64,000 nucleotides of DNA from Haloarcula nitratireducens (GTDB taxonomy: Archaea; Halobacteriota; Halobacteria; Halobacteriales; Haloarculaceae), in contig NZ_RKLT01000011.1 of assembly GCF_019599505.1 (NCBI RefSeq), positions 1 to 64,000 on the forward strand. The letters run 5' to 3'. A program made the position numbers and the translations under genes. The notes below the pieces were generated by a model. That model saw only the letters and a program-made list of their open reading frames with translations. It did not search any database and was not told where the DNA came from. Shown piece after piece: positions 33,605-42,546 of this stretch (position 1 is the stretch's first letter; every line of letters starts with the position of its first letter).

Positions 33605-33757
33605 CTATTCGGGTTTCACGACGTCTTCACAGGCTGGACACTCGGCCCAGATGCCTGTCGTCCCATCGTCTTGCTCGTACTCGACTAAGAGCCACGCTGG
33701 AGTAATATCCGCATCACAATTCGGGCATCGGCCAAGTATCGACGTATCACGAGTCAT
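33605..33757 (-). CDS. Very small zinc-ribbon protein
   Basis: A 50-residue protein from ATG 33757 to TAG 33605: MTRDTSILGRCPNCDADITP, then AWLLVEYEQDDGTTGIWAEC, PAC and a short tail. Two CPxC knuckles (CPNC and CPAC) make a full zinc ribbon with a conserved aliphatic/aromatic linker. I recognise the type from haloarchaeal genomes as a conserved putative zinc-binding protein; no role is known. It is convergent with the PadR gene. Confidence 0.7.
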   Translation of the reverse strand: MTRDTSILGRCPNCDADITPAWLLVEYEQDDGTTGIWAECPACEDVVKPE

Positions 33758-33871
33758 GCACAGGGAAGTCCCTTAGAGATCGGTCGTTGCGCTATCTCGT
33801 GTTGTGGTGGCTGCCATAGTAAATGTTGGGTGGCCAATAATTCAAGCCGTGAGAACTGAGTCCCAGCTAGA

Positions 33872-34129
33872 TTAGAGATCGTCTGGGTCAAGTTCTTCCA
33901 ATCGGTCCCGGCGCGTGTGGGTGCTTTCACCTTCTGGGACGCCGCCCGTAGCAGCGGTGCCCGCACAGAGCGAACAGTCGGGCCAGTGGTCGGGGAGTTT
34001 CTCTCGCGTTGTTTCCCGAATTTCTGTGGCCTGCTGCAGCGGCTGGCAGTCTGGGTCCGTGTGAATATGGATAGTTGTCCCGACGCCGACTGGTCCACGT
34101 TTCTTGATCCAGACTGTCTCACTCGACAT
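33872..34129 (-). CDS. Small Cys/His protein, unknown
   Basis: An 85-residue protein starting at ATG 34129 (MSSETVWIKKRGPVGVGTTI). It contains HIHTDPDCQPLQQA and CSLCAGT, a possible three-Cys/His metal site, followed by an acidic, polar tail. It is similar in style to small zinc proteins of haloarchaeal plasmids. The frame extends far upstream, but those residues are not coding in texture. A 12-base perfect inverted repeat lies at 34270-34314, about 140 bases upstream, and may be part of its control. Confidence 0.56.
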   Translation of the reverse strand: MSSETVWIKKRGPVGVGTTIHIHTDPDCQPLQQATEIRETTREKLPDHWPDCSLCAGTAATGGVPEGESTHTRRDRLEELDPDDL

Positions 34130-34269
34130 TAATTCAGTGCTATGGCCGCCTAGTATATGAATTGGCTTACGTATTTTGGCCAGCAGCAGCTCCGGGTATC
34201 TGAATGAATTGTTGCTGGAGTGCGTGCATCGATAGCGACGGACTCCTTTTCGCTGGGAGAGGGGCTCAT

Positions 34270-34314
34270 CGCTAACCAACAAATTCATCTTTTGCTGGCT
34301 AGTGTTGGTTAGCG
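34270..34314. repeat. Perfect 12-bp inverted repeat
   Basis: CGCTAACCAACA (34270-34281) and TGTTGGTTAGCG (34303-34314) are exact reverse complements separated by 21 bases. This is the strongest inverted repeat I found in non-coding DNA of the window. It could be a stem-loop, an operator for a dimer, or a recombination/transfer site; its place between the accessory island and the transfer operon is suggestive. Confidence 0.6.
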
Positions 34315-35267
34315 CTAGACTCGTATCACTGGTCAGTTGATGTGGTCTACATCTAGTAGAGGGAAGATGGAGCCTCCTCATAGGCCGGTGCTTCACATCG
34401 TGGCGAAGTGCGCAGCCGAACGAGAAGTCTCTGAATCTCACGACTGCGAGAACTCTCCAGTCGGTCCGAAATAAAGTATTGGTATTCAGATAGTTCGACG
34501 CCGAGAAGGTCGGCGAGATAGGGATGAGAATTCTCTACGAGCGTGCTGACAACAGCTCCAAGATTAAGGGTGTGAGACTGATTTTCGCTGCACGATGTAT
34601 CTCGGTTTCACGGTGATGGGCGGCATCGTTCTAGGACCAAGCGAAGCGCGACACCCGTGGGTCTGCCAGCCAGCCGAGGCAGGGGGTGGTCCACAGTACC
34701 GGCGCTAGCGGGAGTGGTTAATCTGTCGAGGTGCTTCCCGGTTAGGCGCATCGGTGTGCGGTGGCTTCATCTCTGATCTGTGAGAGGTTCAGTAGTCACC
34801 GGAATACAAATCGATGACGGGGGGAGATCTGTGTGACGACCGCCCTCAACAAAACACTCCTAATCTCGATATGTTTGTTCGAATACTATCGCGACTATCC
34901 GCCGAATTCGTGGGGCAAGATAAACGGTCATGCTACTTGTGACTTATCCGGCCGCCGTCGGGCGATTAGGGCAAGTCACAGGCAACATTTTCTTGTATAG
35001 ATGTAACTACCAGCGGCGTCGTCTTGCGATTTCAATCAAATAACCATCCGAAGAAACGATTTTACTGAGAATGTTACCAATTGAGAGCCAACTGCCTCAG
35101 TGTGAGGAACGGACACTGGTCACTGGAGACCGAGGCCATTACTGATACACACAGAATAGTAAGCTAGCTAGAATGGTAGAACCACAAATTACGAACCGGA
35201 CAGCGAGACAAAGCTGGCTACAAAATTGGAGTGCAACAAAACGCAACCGACCAAAGAACGGTGGGCG
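34315..35267. other. Non-coding region beyond the transfer operon
   Basis: No gene supported. It includes a second inverted pair, TGTGACTT (34938-34945) and AAGTCACA (34973-34980), separated by 27 bases, and A/T-rich stretches (35030-35080). As the long gap flanking the 3' end of the transfer operon, it is one place where an origin of transfer could sit; this is a guess. Confidence 0.35.
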
Positions 35268-37790
35268 CTACATGAAGTCAGCCGCGTCGAAATCGTCGTC
35301 CGAAGCCTCGGACTCAGAGCTAGATTCAGCCGCAGATGAAGTCCCTGAATCAGGCTCTGCGGACTGGTTGTCACCATCACTCTTCGAGTCTATTTCCTCG
35401 GTCTCACCGCCGGCTACAGACGGGGTCGCTGCACCAGTTGCTGATGTATCCGCAGACTGATGTTTTTCGCTCCCATCGCTTTCAGCTGGCGAGGGAGTCT
35501 CATCTGTCTCAGCCGGTCGTGGCGACTCCGGGTGTGCTTCGAAGCGAGTCTCGGAGTCATCCGTTTCGCCACCCGCCGGCGTGCTAGCAGCCGAGTCACT
35601 TTCCACCGCAGCAGATCGATAGGTCTCGCGGAACGAGTTGCTCAGTTGGAGCACCATCGTTCGTTGCTCGACTGCGTCAAGCGTCTCGGTTGGTGTCAGC
35701 CCAGTTTCCGCATAAAGTTCGACGAGCATTTCGCGAATCTCAAGAGTTGTCCCTTCTCCTTCGGGCAAGTCGAGCACACGCCGGTCCAGCATCTCACAGA
35801 GGTCTGAGAGCGCGTCGATGTTCTGTCCTCGCGTAACTGGGGCACTCTCAACATCCAGACGAGAGAGGGCGTCTTGCCAGCGGCGGTCGCTATACGTAAT
35901 CGATGGTGTCTCCTCAACGTTGGCAGCCCAGACATCTGGATCAGCGTCAGTTGCGGCCGGTTGAGTATCCACACTTTCCGTGGAACCCCCCGTGTGCTCG
36001 ATGAACTGTCTGAGCATGGTCAGCCAGCTATCCGTCTCGATGACATCTCCGTCGGGGTCTTCTTGCCGTGGCGTCTCGGGAGATTCAGCACCTCGTTCGG
36101 GTAGGCCAGAGCGAACCTCGTGCAGTTCGTGTGTCTGTCCGTACCACCAGTTTGTTCGCGTGACGGTCACACATTCACCAGGTTCGAAGTCACGTAACTG
36201 TCCCGGCGTGATGGGCGCTTTCTCAGTCTCTCGAAAGCTCTCACGGGATTGCGAACGCTGCGTTTTCGACCCGGTACTTCGAGACATCGAGTGGGTTTCT
36301 GTCCGATCCAGCACTCGCCGCTCGCCAATCTCGTTGCGAATGAACTCCGTTGACTGTGTATCACCCGGACCGAAATACAGGCCCTGCGGACAGTTGCCTA
36401 AGATTCCGGAGATGTCGCTGTAGGTGTCCGAGAGTTGGCCGATGGTCTGGACACCGACCAGCGCCCGTGCTTTCTCTTTCCGGCCCCGCGCCGTGAGATT
36501 CGTGATCTGGTTGAGCGGCGGAAGTTGGTCGATTTCGTCGAGAACATGGACCGTCGGATTCGGTGATTCCATCGCGAAGCGAATCGACCAGTCCAACAGC
36601 AACTGGAACATTGGGCCGAGGGTCGCCATCCGAGACGGCATCGAATCAACAATCAATACCCGACCGTCCGGGTTCCGGATATACTCTCGCAGCGAGAACG
36701 AGCCATGCTCAGCGAAGTCCTCGACGAAAACCGGGCGTGTGTACTCGATGAGCGTCTGGTAGACGTTCTGTGCGGCTTTTCCCTGGTCGGTATCTATGTG
36801 CCCGGCTTCGAGTTGGTCATAGCTGTCGAGTGCTTCGTAGATTCCAACCCGCCCCTCTTCGAGCAACGAGACGATGTCCAGATGCGAGAGATTCTCCCGA
36901 CGATTGTTGCGCTGGGCTTCCAGATGCAGGTAGCGCAGCATATCCTCGAACACCTGCTTGGCTGGCGTGTGGAACGGATTGTGTCCCGATGGATTGCCGA
37001 AAATCGCTGCCGCAATTTCCCGAAAATCCTGTGTCGAGTCGGCGTCTTGGAAGAGGTTCCAGGTGACATCACCATCCAACCCCACGCGCTTGACGTCGAA
37101 GCCAAGATCCGCGTAGAACTGCTGGAACTCTTCGCCAGCGTCGTGAGCGATGATCGCTGTGTCCCGATTGTAGGGAAGCTGGTAAGCCAGCAGTTGCATC
37201 GCTGAGGATTTTCCACTCCCTGTCTCACCGAGGACGGCAGTCGAAACGTCCTGTTTGAGCGTCGGCGATGAAGATGCATCGTCGTGTTTGGACTCGACAC
37301 TCTCGTACGGGACAGCCAATTCGTCATCATCACAATCCCACGGGTTCCGCGTCAGCAACCGAGGCGAGGTACGGCGGCCGACATCGATGACGCCAATCAA
37401 CACCACCGAGATGGCATAGATTCCGATGCCCACCTCGTAGGAAACGACGAGCGGGGCAACACCCGGAATCTGCACGCCGGCGAACAATCCGATGACCGAA
37501 GCCGCTGCAACGATGTGGGCGAAGGGGAATATCAGAGCCACCAGCCAGCTGCCGCTGAGCAGCACCTCAGCGAAGAGCAGCCCCGTTACGATGGCGAACC
37601 CACAGTAGATGTATCGCCACGCCCAGAAGCGTCTGTGGAGCGCTTTGTCGCTATCTACCCACATCGGCGGGACCAACAGCATGAACACACTCCAGAGAAT
37701 CATCGCCGGTTCGTCGTATTTCAGACTCGACGGCAACTCGGTGGGCTTCTGTCCCGGCGGTGTCGTCGAGGACTGGGAGTCCTGAGGCAT
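35268..37790 (-). CDS. VirD4/TraD-type coupling ATPase
   Basis: An 840-residue conjugative coupling protein. Three or four membrane segments lie in residues 28-140. The ATPase domain has Walker A LGETGSGKSS (188-195 core) and Walker B VHVLDEIDQLP near 420, plus ARGRKEKARALVGVQTIGQL, typical of TrwB/TraD hexameric DNA pumps that deliver the relaxase-DNA complex to the secretion channel. The C-terminal 270 residues are acidic, low-complexity and Ser/Glu/Asp rich, and may bind partners. It is last in the leftward transfer operon, its ATG overlapping the relaxase stop (TAATG). Confidence 0.9.
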   Translation of the reverse strand: MPQDSQSSTTPPGQKPTELPSSLKYDEPAMILWSVFMLLVPPMWVDSDKALHRRFWAWRYIYCGFAIVTGLLFAEVLLSGSWLVALIFPFAHIVAAASVIGLFAGVQIPGVAPLVVSYEVGIGIYAISVVLIGVIDVGRRTSPRLLTRNPWDCDDDELAVPYESVESKHDDASSSPTLKQDVSTAVLGETGSGKSSAMQLLAYQLPYNRDTAIIAHDAGEEFQQFYADLGFDVKRVGLDGDVTWNLFQDADSTQDFREIAAAIFGNPSGHNPFHTPAKQVFEDMLRYLHLEAQRNNRRENLSHLDIVSLLEEGRVGIYEALDSYDQLEAGHIDTDQGKAAQNVYQTLIEYTRPVFVEDFAEHGSFSLREYIRNPDGRVLIVDSMPSRMATLGPMFQLLLDWSIRFAMESPNPTVHVLDEIDQLPPLNQITNLTARGRKEKARALVGVQTIGQLSDTYSDISGILGNCPQGLYFGPGDTQSTEFIRNEIGERRVLDRTETHSMSRSTGSKTQRSQSRESFRETEKAPITPGQLRDFEPGECVTVTRTNWWYGQTHELHEVRSGLPERGAESPETPRQEDPDGDVIETDSWLTMLRQFIEHTGGSTESVDTQPAATDADPDVWAANVEETPSITYSDRRWQDALSRLDVESAPVTRGQNIDALSDLCEMLDRRVLDLPEGEGTTLEIREMLVELYAETGLTPTETLDAVEQRTMVLQLSNSFRETYRSAAVESDSAASTPAGGETDDSETRFEAHPESPRPAETDETPSPAESDGSEKHQSADTSATGAATPSVAGGETEEIDSKSDGDNQSAEPDSGTSSAAESSSESEASDDDFDAADFM

Positions 37791-38380
37791 TACCGACCGC
37801 CACCGAAGTCGAAGTCACGCTCCCGAGTGGTTTCTGGGTCTCTGTCAGGGTCCGGCGTAGTAGACTCCGCTGCTTTGTGCGTCTGCGCTTGGTCACGCGT
37901 TGCATCGTCGGGAAGGGGTGCCGAGTCCCGTTCTGGTGTCCGCCCTTTGAGTCGCTCCGGTTCACGGAATACCTCTTTGGCACGACCTCGGAGCCGCTCT
38001 AACTCCTCGGCATCCATCCGTAATTCCGATTCGTTCCCGGTTGCAGCAACATGTGAATGCACGATATCGCTGTCATCATGCACGGCGTAGACATAGTCGG
38101 TCGTCGGTTGTCCCCCGAACTCGTTTTCCAACAGTTCACGGGTGTTGGAGCTGACTTCATCTGGCGTGAACTCGGCACTGGGATCCGGAGAGACAATGAG
38201 GTGGCGCTGGAAGTTGAACCAGCTGCTTCGCTCAAGGAACTGCTCGATACGTTGTTTGTCGGCCTCCCGCCCGAGTCGATCCCGCAGTGGCACTTTTTCT
38301 TGGTCTGTCTCTCGGTCTCGGCGAATATATTTCAGGAGCTTGCCCGCACCACTCCGCTGGAAGTCCGTTTTCAGGATCAT
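37790..38380 (-). CDS. HUH-type relaxase (mobilisation nuclease)
   Basis: A 196-residue protein resembling the catalytic core of MobA/VirD2-type relaxases. The N-terminal LLKYIRRDRE segment with Tyr 17 could supply the catalytic tyrosine. The strand FQRHLIVSPD and the DSDIVHSHVAATG segment (about 105-117) form the hydrophobic-flanked His-x-His metal motif. After it come a basic helical segment (LERLRGRAKEVFREPERLKG) and a polar, disordered tail. It is short for a relaxase. It lies between accessory-like proteins and the coupling protein, the expected place. Nicking at oriT is inferred. Confidence 0.76.
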   Translation of the reverse strand: MILKTDFQRSGAGKLLKYIRRDRETDQEKVPLRDRLGREADKQRIEQFLERSSWFNFQRHLIVSPDPSAEFTPDEVSSNTRELLENEFGGQPTTDYVYAVHDDSDIVHSHVAATGNESELRMDAEELERLRGRAKEVFREPERLKGRTPERDSAPLPDDATRDQAQTHKAAESTTPDPDRDPETTRERDFDFGGGR

Positions 38381-38838
38381 GAATCCGAGGCCAGCAGCGG
38401 ATCAAGGGGCGACAGCTGTTCCTCATCATCAGTCTGGGCGATGGCGCTCGCGTCCGCCGCAGCATCGTTCATCTGCAGCGCCGCGCGTTTGATGGCTGCT
38501 TCACGTTCGGCTGGGCTGTAGTCTTCCTTGAGCAGTTCCCACAGCGCAATGACGTACATCGTCTCCAGTGATTGAATGTGTTCGAGATCCGGCGTCGCCT
38601 CAACTTGCAACTCCTCAATCGAGGTGGAGATATCGTCGGCGGCGTTGTCGATGGTCGCTATAATATCCTCGTCAGCGGAATGGCGAGCGAGGCGACCGCG
38701 CAGCTCCATCCCGTGGTGCTTTTTCAACACCATTTCGCAGTATTTCGATTTCGAGAGATCGGCCCGGTCGGCACGCTGTTCGACTTTCTCGTTGACATCT
38801 TCGGTCGTATAGATCTGAAGGCGAGCTTGCTCTGGCAT
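38377..38838 (-). CDS. Relaxosome-accessory-like protein 2
   Basis: A 153-residue protein. Residues 1-45 look like a ribbon-helix-helix DNA-binding unit (ARLQIYTTEDVNEKVEQRAD, LSKSKYCEMVLKKH). The remainder is helical and acidic (IQSLETMYVIALWELLKEDY, REAAIKRAALQMNDAAADAS). MobC-like proteins of this shape bind near oriT and help the relaxase. Its stop overlaps the relaxase start by four bases, and its start overlaps the previous stop (TAATG). It shares layout, including a WELL/WNLLG-type segment, with the next gene upstream, so the two are probably paralogues. Confidence 0.68.
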   Translation of the reverse strand: MPEQARLQIYTTEDVNEKVEQRADRADLSKSKYCEMVLKKHHGMELRGRLARHSADEDIIATIDNAADDISTSIEELQVEATPDLEHIQSLETMYVIALWELLKEDYSPAEREAAIKRAALQMNDAAADASAIAQTDDEEQLSPLDPLLASDS

Positions 38839-39215
38839 TATGCATCCTCCTCCTGTTGTCGCAGTTTCTCTACACCCGTTTCGAGTCGGGTCGATGCTTC
38901 CTCCAAGGCATCGGCCTGTGCATCGCTGGGCCGCTCCGTTCCAAGCAAGTTCCAGAGCGCCACTCCATGGAGTTCGCTGTCGTCAGTCGATGGCGAGAGT
39001 GCGCTCGCTATCTCGTCCTGGAGAGCCTGCTGCATCTCATCGAGCTGTCGTTCCAGTGCCGTTTCGGCCACTCGTTCGGAGCGGATATCCCGCGCGACCT
39101 GCGTATCGAGCGCGGCCACACAGTACTCGGAAACAGTCATTCCCTGTCTATCGGCCATCCGCTCGATCATCTCCTTCTGGGCTTCCGGCGGATAGAACGC
39201 GATACGCTCACTCAT
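38838..39215 (-). CDS. Relaxosome-accessory-like protein 1
   Basis: A 125-residue protein (MSERIAFYPPEAQKEMIERM, ADRQGMTVSEYCVAALDTQV) with a ribbon-helix-helix-like N-terminus and an acidic helical C-terminus (HGVALWNLLGTERPSDAQAD). It is similar in plan to the next gene downstream. ATG 39215 is chosen; the GTG 39224 adds three residues. It overlaps the stop of the VirB4-like gene by eight bases, and its own stop overlaps the next ATG, so it is translated within the operon. Role inferred from position. Confidence 0.66.
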   Translation of the reverse strand: MSERIAFYPPEAQKEMIERMADRQGMTVSEYCVAALDTQVARDIRSERVAETALERQLDEMQQALQDEIASALSPSTDDSELHGVALWNLLGTERPSDAQADALEEASTRLETGVEKLRQQEEDA

Positions 39216-42200
39216 GCGATCCACCTCCGTTCTCGTGGGGCGCTCCGTCTGTTCCGGTAAACGGGCTGTCTGTCTGGCGCTGCACGTGGAGTTGTGACTC
39301 AGTATCGGTCATTGAATCTGGAAGAGTTCCGTCGTCGGTTGGCGAACGCTGTTCCTGTGTCTCTTCGGTCTCGTCGGCAGTCGCCTGATCAAACGCGACC
39401 GACATCGCTTTGACCAGTTCCTCCTCGGAGAGTCCCGAAAGGACGTTCTCGGCTTGGTCGACCGTTAGCCCATGGTGGGCCAGTACGCCTTTCATCGCCT
39501 CGGTGCTGAGGAAGTCTTCGAACGCTTCGATTCGCTCTGGCTGCTCCTCGATGAGGATGTCTACTGGGTCTTTCTCGTGGGTATCGAGATCGATGACCCG
39601 TTTCTCTTCCCACGACGTCCGGACCTGCACCGGATAGTCGCCGTGCTCGTCAATTCGAACCAGCGCTTCGCTGTAGCCCTGGTCAGTCCCGACCGACTCC
39701 TTGCCCGCTTCTGCGTTGTTCACAAAGTGTTGCTGCTCGCTGGTCATCCCGGCCCGCTTGGCGGTCTCACCGTCTAGTTCTGGCTCACGGTGATGGACCA
39801 TGATCGGACACATCCCCGCAATTTCCTCAGCGGCATCACCATCGTAGAACTCCTGGAGCGTCTGTGAGAGCATCACCAGCCGAATTCCGGCGTGGCGCTG
39901 ATGGCGGGCGATCTGATTCAGGAAGGCGAGGTTCGCGTCGTCGGCGAAGAGATAGTGCGCCTCATCGATGATCACCTCCACCTTCGTCTCCATGTTCTTG
40001 GCCTGCTGATACAGCGTCGAGAGCAGCAACTGCATGATGAACGACTGCTTGCCCAGTCCATCACCCGAGCCCTCGACCTGCTGAAGATCGAGATAAACGG
40101 CCTTGCTATCGTTATCGATGAGATTCAGATTCGACTCTTCGGCGAGGTTGCCGTAGGTGCTGCCCCGGCGGAACGGTTGCAGTGCCACCGAGAGTTCATC
40201 GGCGTACTCCCGAATCGTCGTCTTGGCACTCTCCGTTTCAGCGCCGGGGAACATCCCCGGCTCTGCTTGAATCTCGTCGATGAGGTCCAGCAGGTCTTGC
40301 ATCGTCGGCGAGTTTGCCGGCGTGTGCGTTGACGGATCATCGGGGTCGATGGCCGACCGCTCGAAGATGGTCTGAATCAGGAACGTGATCAGGCCGCTGT
40401 GCATTTCGAGGGCGATATCCCGTGAGGTCAGGAAATTCATGATGACCCCGTACACTTCGTCCATTTTTGCCAGGACCGGCTCCATGTCCGGCGACGCATC
40501 AAGGACGTGCTGGGGCGTCGGATGCATCTCACATGGGTTCAGCGGCGTCTCCCCGCTGACTGTGATGCGTTTGGCATCCAGCAGTTCGGCGCTGCCGCGC
40601 ATATCTCCGACTGGGTCGATGAAGACCTGCTTGACGTCTGACCGCTTCTTCATCATCCGCAAGCCCCGAGCCTGTGTTCCGTGGGTCTTCCCGCCGCCCG
40701 GCATTCCAGTCACTAGCTCCGAGTGACCAGTCTCCAACTCCCACGGGTCGATCAGCACCGTCGAATCGTTGTGATCGTGCGTGCCGTAGCGAATTCCGTC
40801 AGCCATCCGGAGGTAATTTGAAGAGAAGGGGAACAGTGCCCCGAGGGCTTCGCCGGTCATCGACGACAGTCGGTCATGACCGAGTTCGTTTCCGCCCAGT
40901 GGGGACACTGTAACCAGTCCCTGTTCCTGGCGGCGGGTCGCCCGCTTGATCGAACAGTTCGCTGGCGAGTCCCGCATCAGCGTTTCCAGATGGTTGGTCT
41001 GTTCGCGCAACTCCTCTTTGCCGTCGGCGGTCACGCGAATGAACACGCCAGCTCTGTAGAGCGAGGCATGATTCCGCCGGACGGCTTGCCGGATGTACTT
41101 CGCTCGTTCGATGTCCTGCTGGAGGTCCTCCGTGTCTAGTTCGCCAACGTCCTCTTGGAGTACGCGTAGCGAGGAGACCCACTCGGAAATAGCCGAGACC
41201 GCGTCTTGTGCGTCGTACGGATCGATATGGATCGAGACATCGGCTTTCAGCTCTGTATCCAGCAAGAGTCGTTCGAGCATCCCGCTGGTCGGGTGCTCCG
41301 GGAACGTTTCGACCCAGAACGTTCGAGCGTACGTCTCGCTCTCGATGACCGTGTAGTCTTCTTCCCAGTCAATCGCGGAGGGCGCTATCCACGACCGTTG
41401 TTCTTTACCCGGGCGGCTGAACGCCGACGGCACTTCCCCGACGTCGTCGTCATCGAAGTTGGGCACCTCACCCCCTTCGAGGTCCTCAATGTCGAGGTCC
41501 AGTGCGTCGGCCTCTTGCGACCGAGAGTAGTGGACCGGTGAGAGGCCCGTGGTTTCGTCGAGGTTGCCGAAGGACTGTGATTCACAGGCCCAGTATTCCT
41601 TCGTGAGCGTCGCCAGTTGCAGTGGCGAGACGGGGTCTCCACTACAGCGATAGAGGCTGTTGACCGCCCGAGCGGTCGTGCCGACTCTGTCTTTCAGTTT
41701 CTTCGCCTTGTACGTGTCCCGCTCACTTTCAGTGAGGCCATCCGAAGAAATCATCTCGGCGACACGGCCGACGACCGGTAGCGACTCTAGGGACCCGAGC
41801 AGTGAGGCGGACTCGCGGTCGATGTCGTCAATATCGGCGTCGGTGACCGAGACAATGATGTAGTATTCCCGCTCCATCTCGGTCCCGTCGACGGGCTCAC
41901 TGTCGCCGTCCGTGTGGCGGTTGAGCCACTCCATCAACAGGCCTCGAAGCATTGGCAATCGCTGTGTGTCAGCGTCGTCGAGGCGCTCTTGGTGGGCCGT
42001 GACGTGTGCTTCGCGGTCAATCTCGCGCGTAGTGACGTACAGGTTCGTCTTGCCCTCTAGGGAGTTCGCTAAGTCGGTGAGTGAGCGAACAGCCTTCTCC
42101 CATTGGCCGTCATCTTTGAGCGCCATGTTGGCGGGCGTGACCTGCACAGCACCACAATGCGCTCCGTCGATCCGTTTGACACCGTGGGGGAGGACGCGGT

Positions 42201-42546
42201 CGAGTCGTGTGACCGTCCGCGTATCCTGTGCGCCATCACCGAAGAGGTACTCCGGCTTCTTGAGTGCCCACCGGAGACGGACTTCGAGCCACTCGGTCAG
42301 TCGGTAGTACCGGGGTCGGGCACGATGCAGGCCGAACAGTACCAGTTCGGTCGCGAGCAGCAATCCTGTCGCTGGCAAGAGGAAGCTGGCAGGGACGAAC
42401 GGCAAGCCAAGGAGTGCGAAGTAGCCAAAGACGGGACAGATGAACAGAACCAGTTCGCCGAAGGTGTACTGGCCCCAGAACTCGGTGGTGCCACCGAGGT
42501 CGTCATGGATGATGTTCGTATTGAATTCGCTGGACGAGTTACTCAT
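39208..42546 (-). CDS. VirB3-VirB4-type conjugation ATPase
   Basis: An 1112-residue protein. The first 75 residues hold two membrane segments (FGELVLFICPVFGYFALLGL, FLLPATGLLLATELVLFGL), as in VirB3-VirB4 fusions. A long N-terminal domain follows, then the ATPase: Walker A TGMPGGGKTHG near 610, Walker B VEVIIDEAHYLF near 855, and RHAGIRLVMLSQTLQEFYDG. VirB4 powers pilus assembly and substrate transfer in type IV secretion. The last 120 residues are acidic and disordered. It overlaps the VirB6-like gene upstream by eight bases. Confidence 0.92.
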   Translation of the reverse strand: MSNSSSEFNTNIIHDDLGGTTEFWGQYTFGELVLFICPVFGYFALLGLPFVPASFLLPATGLLLATELVLFGLHRARPRYYRLTEWLEVRLRWALKKPEYLFGDGAQDTRTVTRLDRVLPHGVKRIDGAHCGAVQVTPANMALKDDGQWEKAVRSLTDLANSLEGKTNLYVTTREIDREAHVTAHQERLDDADTQRLPMLRGLLMEWLNRHTDGDSEPVDGTEMEREYYIIVSVTDADIDDIDRESASLLGSLESLPVVGRVAEMISSDGLTESERDTYKAKKLKDRVGTTARAVNSLYRCSGDPVSPLQLATLTKEYWACESQSFGNLDETTGLSPVHYSRSQEADALDLDIEDLEGGEVPNFDDDDVGEVPSAFSRPGKEQRSWIAPSAIDWEEDYTVIESETYARTFWVETFPEHPTSGMLERLLLDTELKADVSIHIDPYDAQDAVSAISEWVSSLRVLQEDVGELDTEDLQQDIERAKYIRQAVRRNHASLYRAGVFIRVTADGKEELREQTNHLETLMRDSPANCSIKRATRRQEQGLVTVSPLGGNELGHDRLSSMTGEALGALFPFSSNYLRMADGIRYGTHDHNDSTVLIDPWELETGHSELVTGMPGGGKTHGTQARGLRMMKKRSDVKQVFIDPVGDMRGSAELLDAKRITVSGETPLNPCEMHPTPQHVLDASPDMEPVLAKMDEVYGVIMNFLTSRDIALEMHSGLITFLIQTIFERSAIDPDDPSTHTPANSPTMQDLLDLIDEIQAEPGMFPGAETESAKTTIREYADELSVALQPFRRGSTYGNLAEESNLNLIDNDSKAVYLDLQQVEGSGDGLGKQSFIMQLLLSTLYQQAKNMETKVEVIIDEAHYLFADDANLAFLNQIARHQRHAGIRLVMLSQTLQEFYDGDAAEEIAGMCPIMVHHREPELDGETAKRAGMTSEQQHFVNNAEAGKESVGTDQGYSEALVRIDEHGDYPVQVRTSWEEKRVIDLDTHEKDPVDILIEEQPERIEAFEDFLSTEAMKGVLAHHGLTVDQAENVLSGLSEEELVKAMSVAFDQATADETEETQEQRSPTDDGTLPDSMTDTESQLHVQRQTDSPFTGTDGAPHENGGGSHE

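Noticed and set aside
37284..38090. 268-codon top-strand frame across the coupling-protein and relaxase genes
   Set aside because: It spans two overlapping bottom-strand genes and has no domain features.
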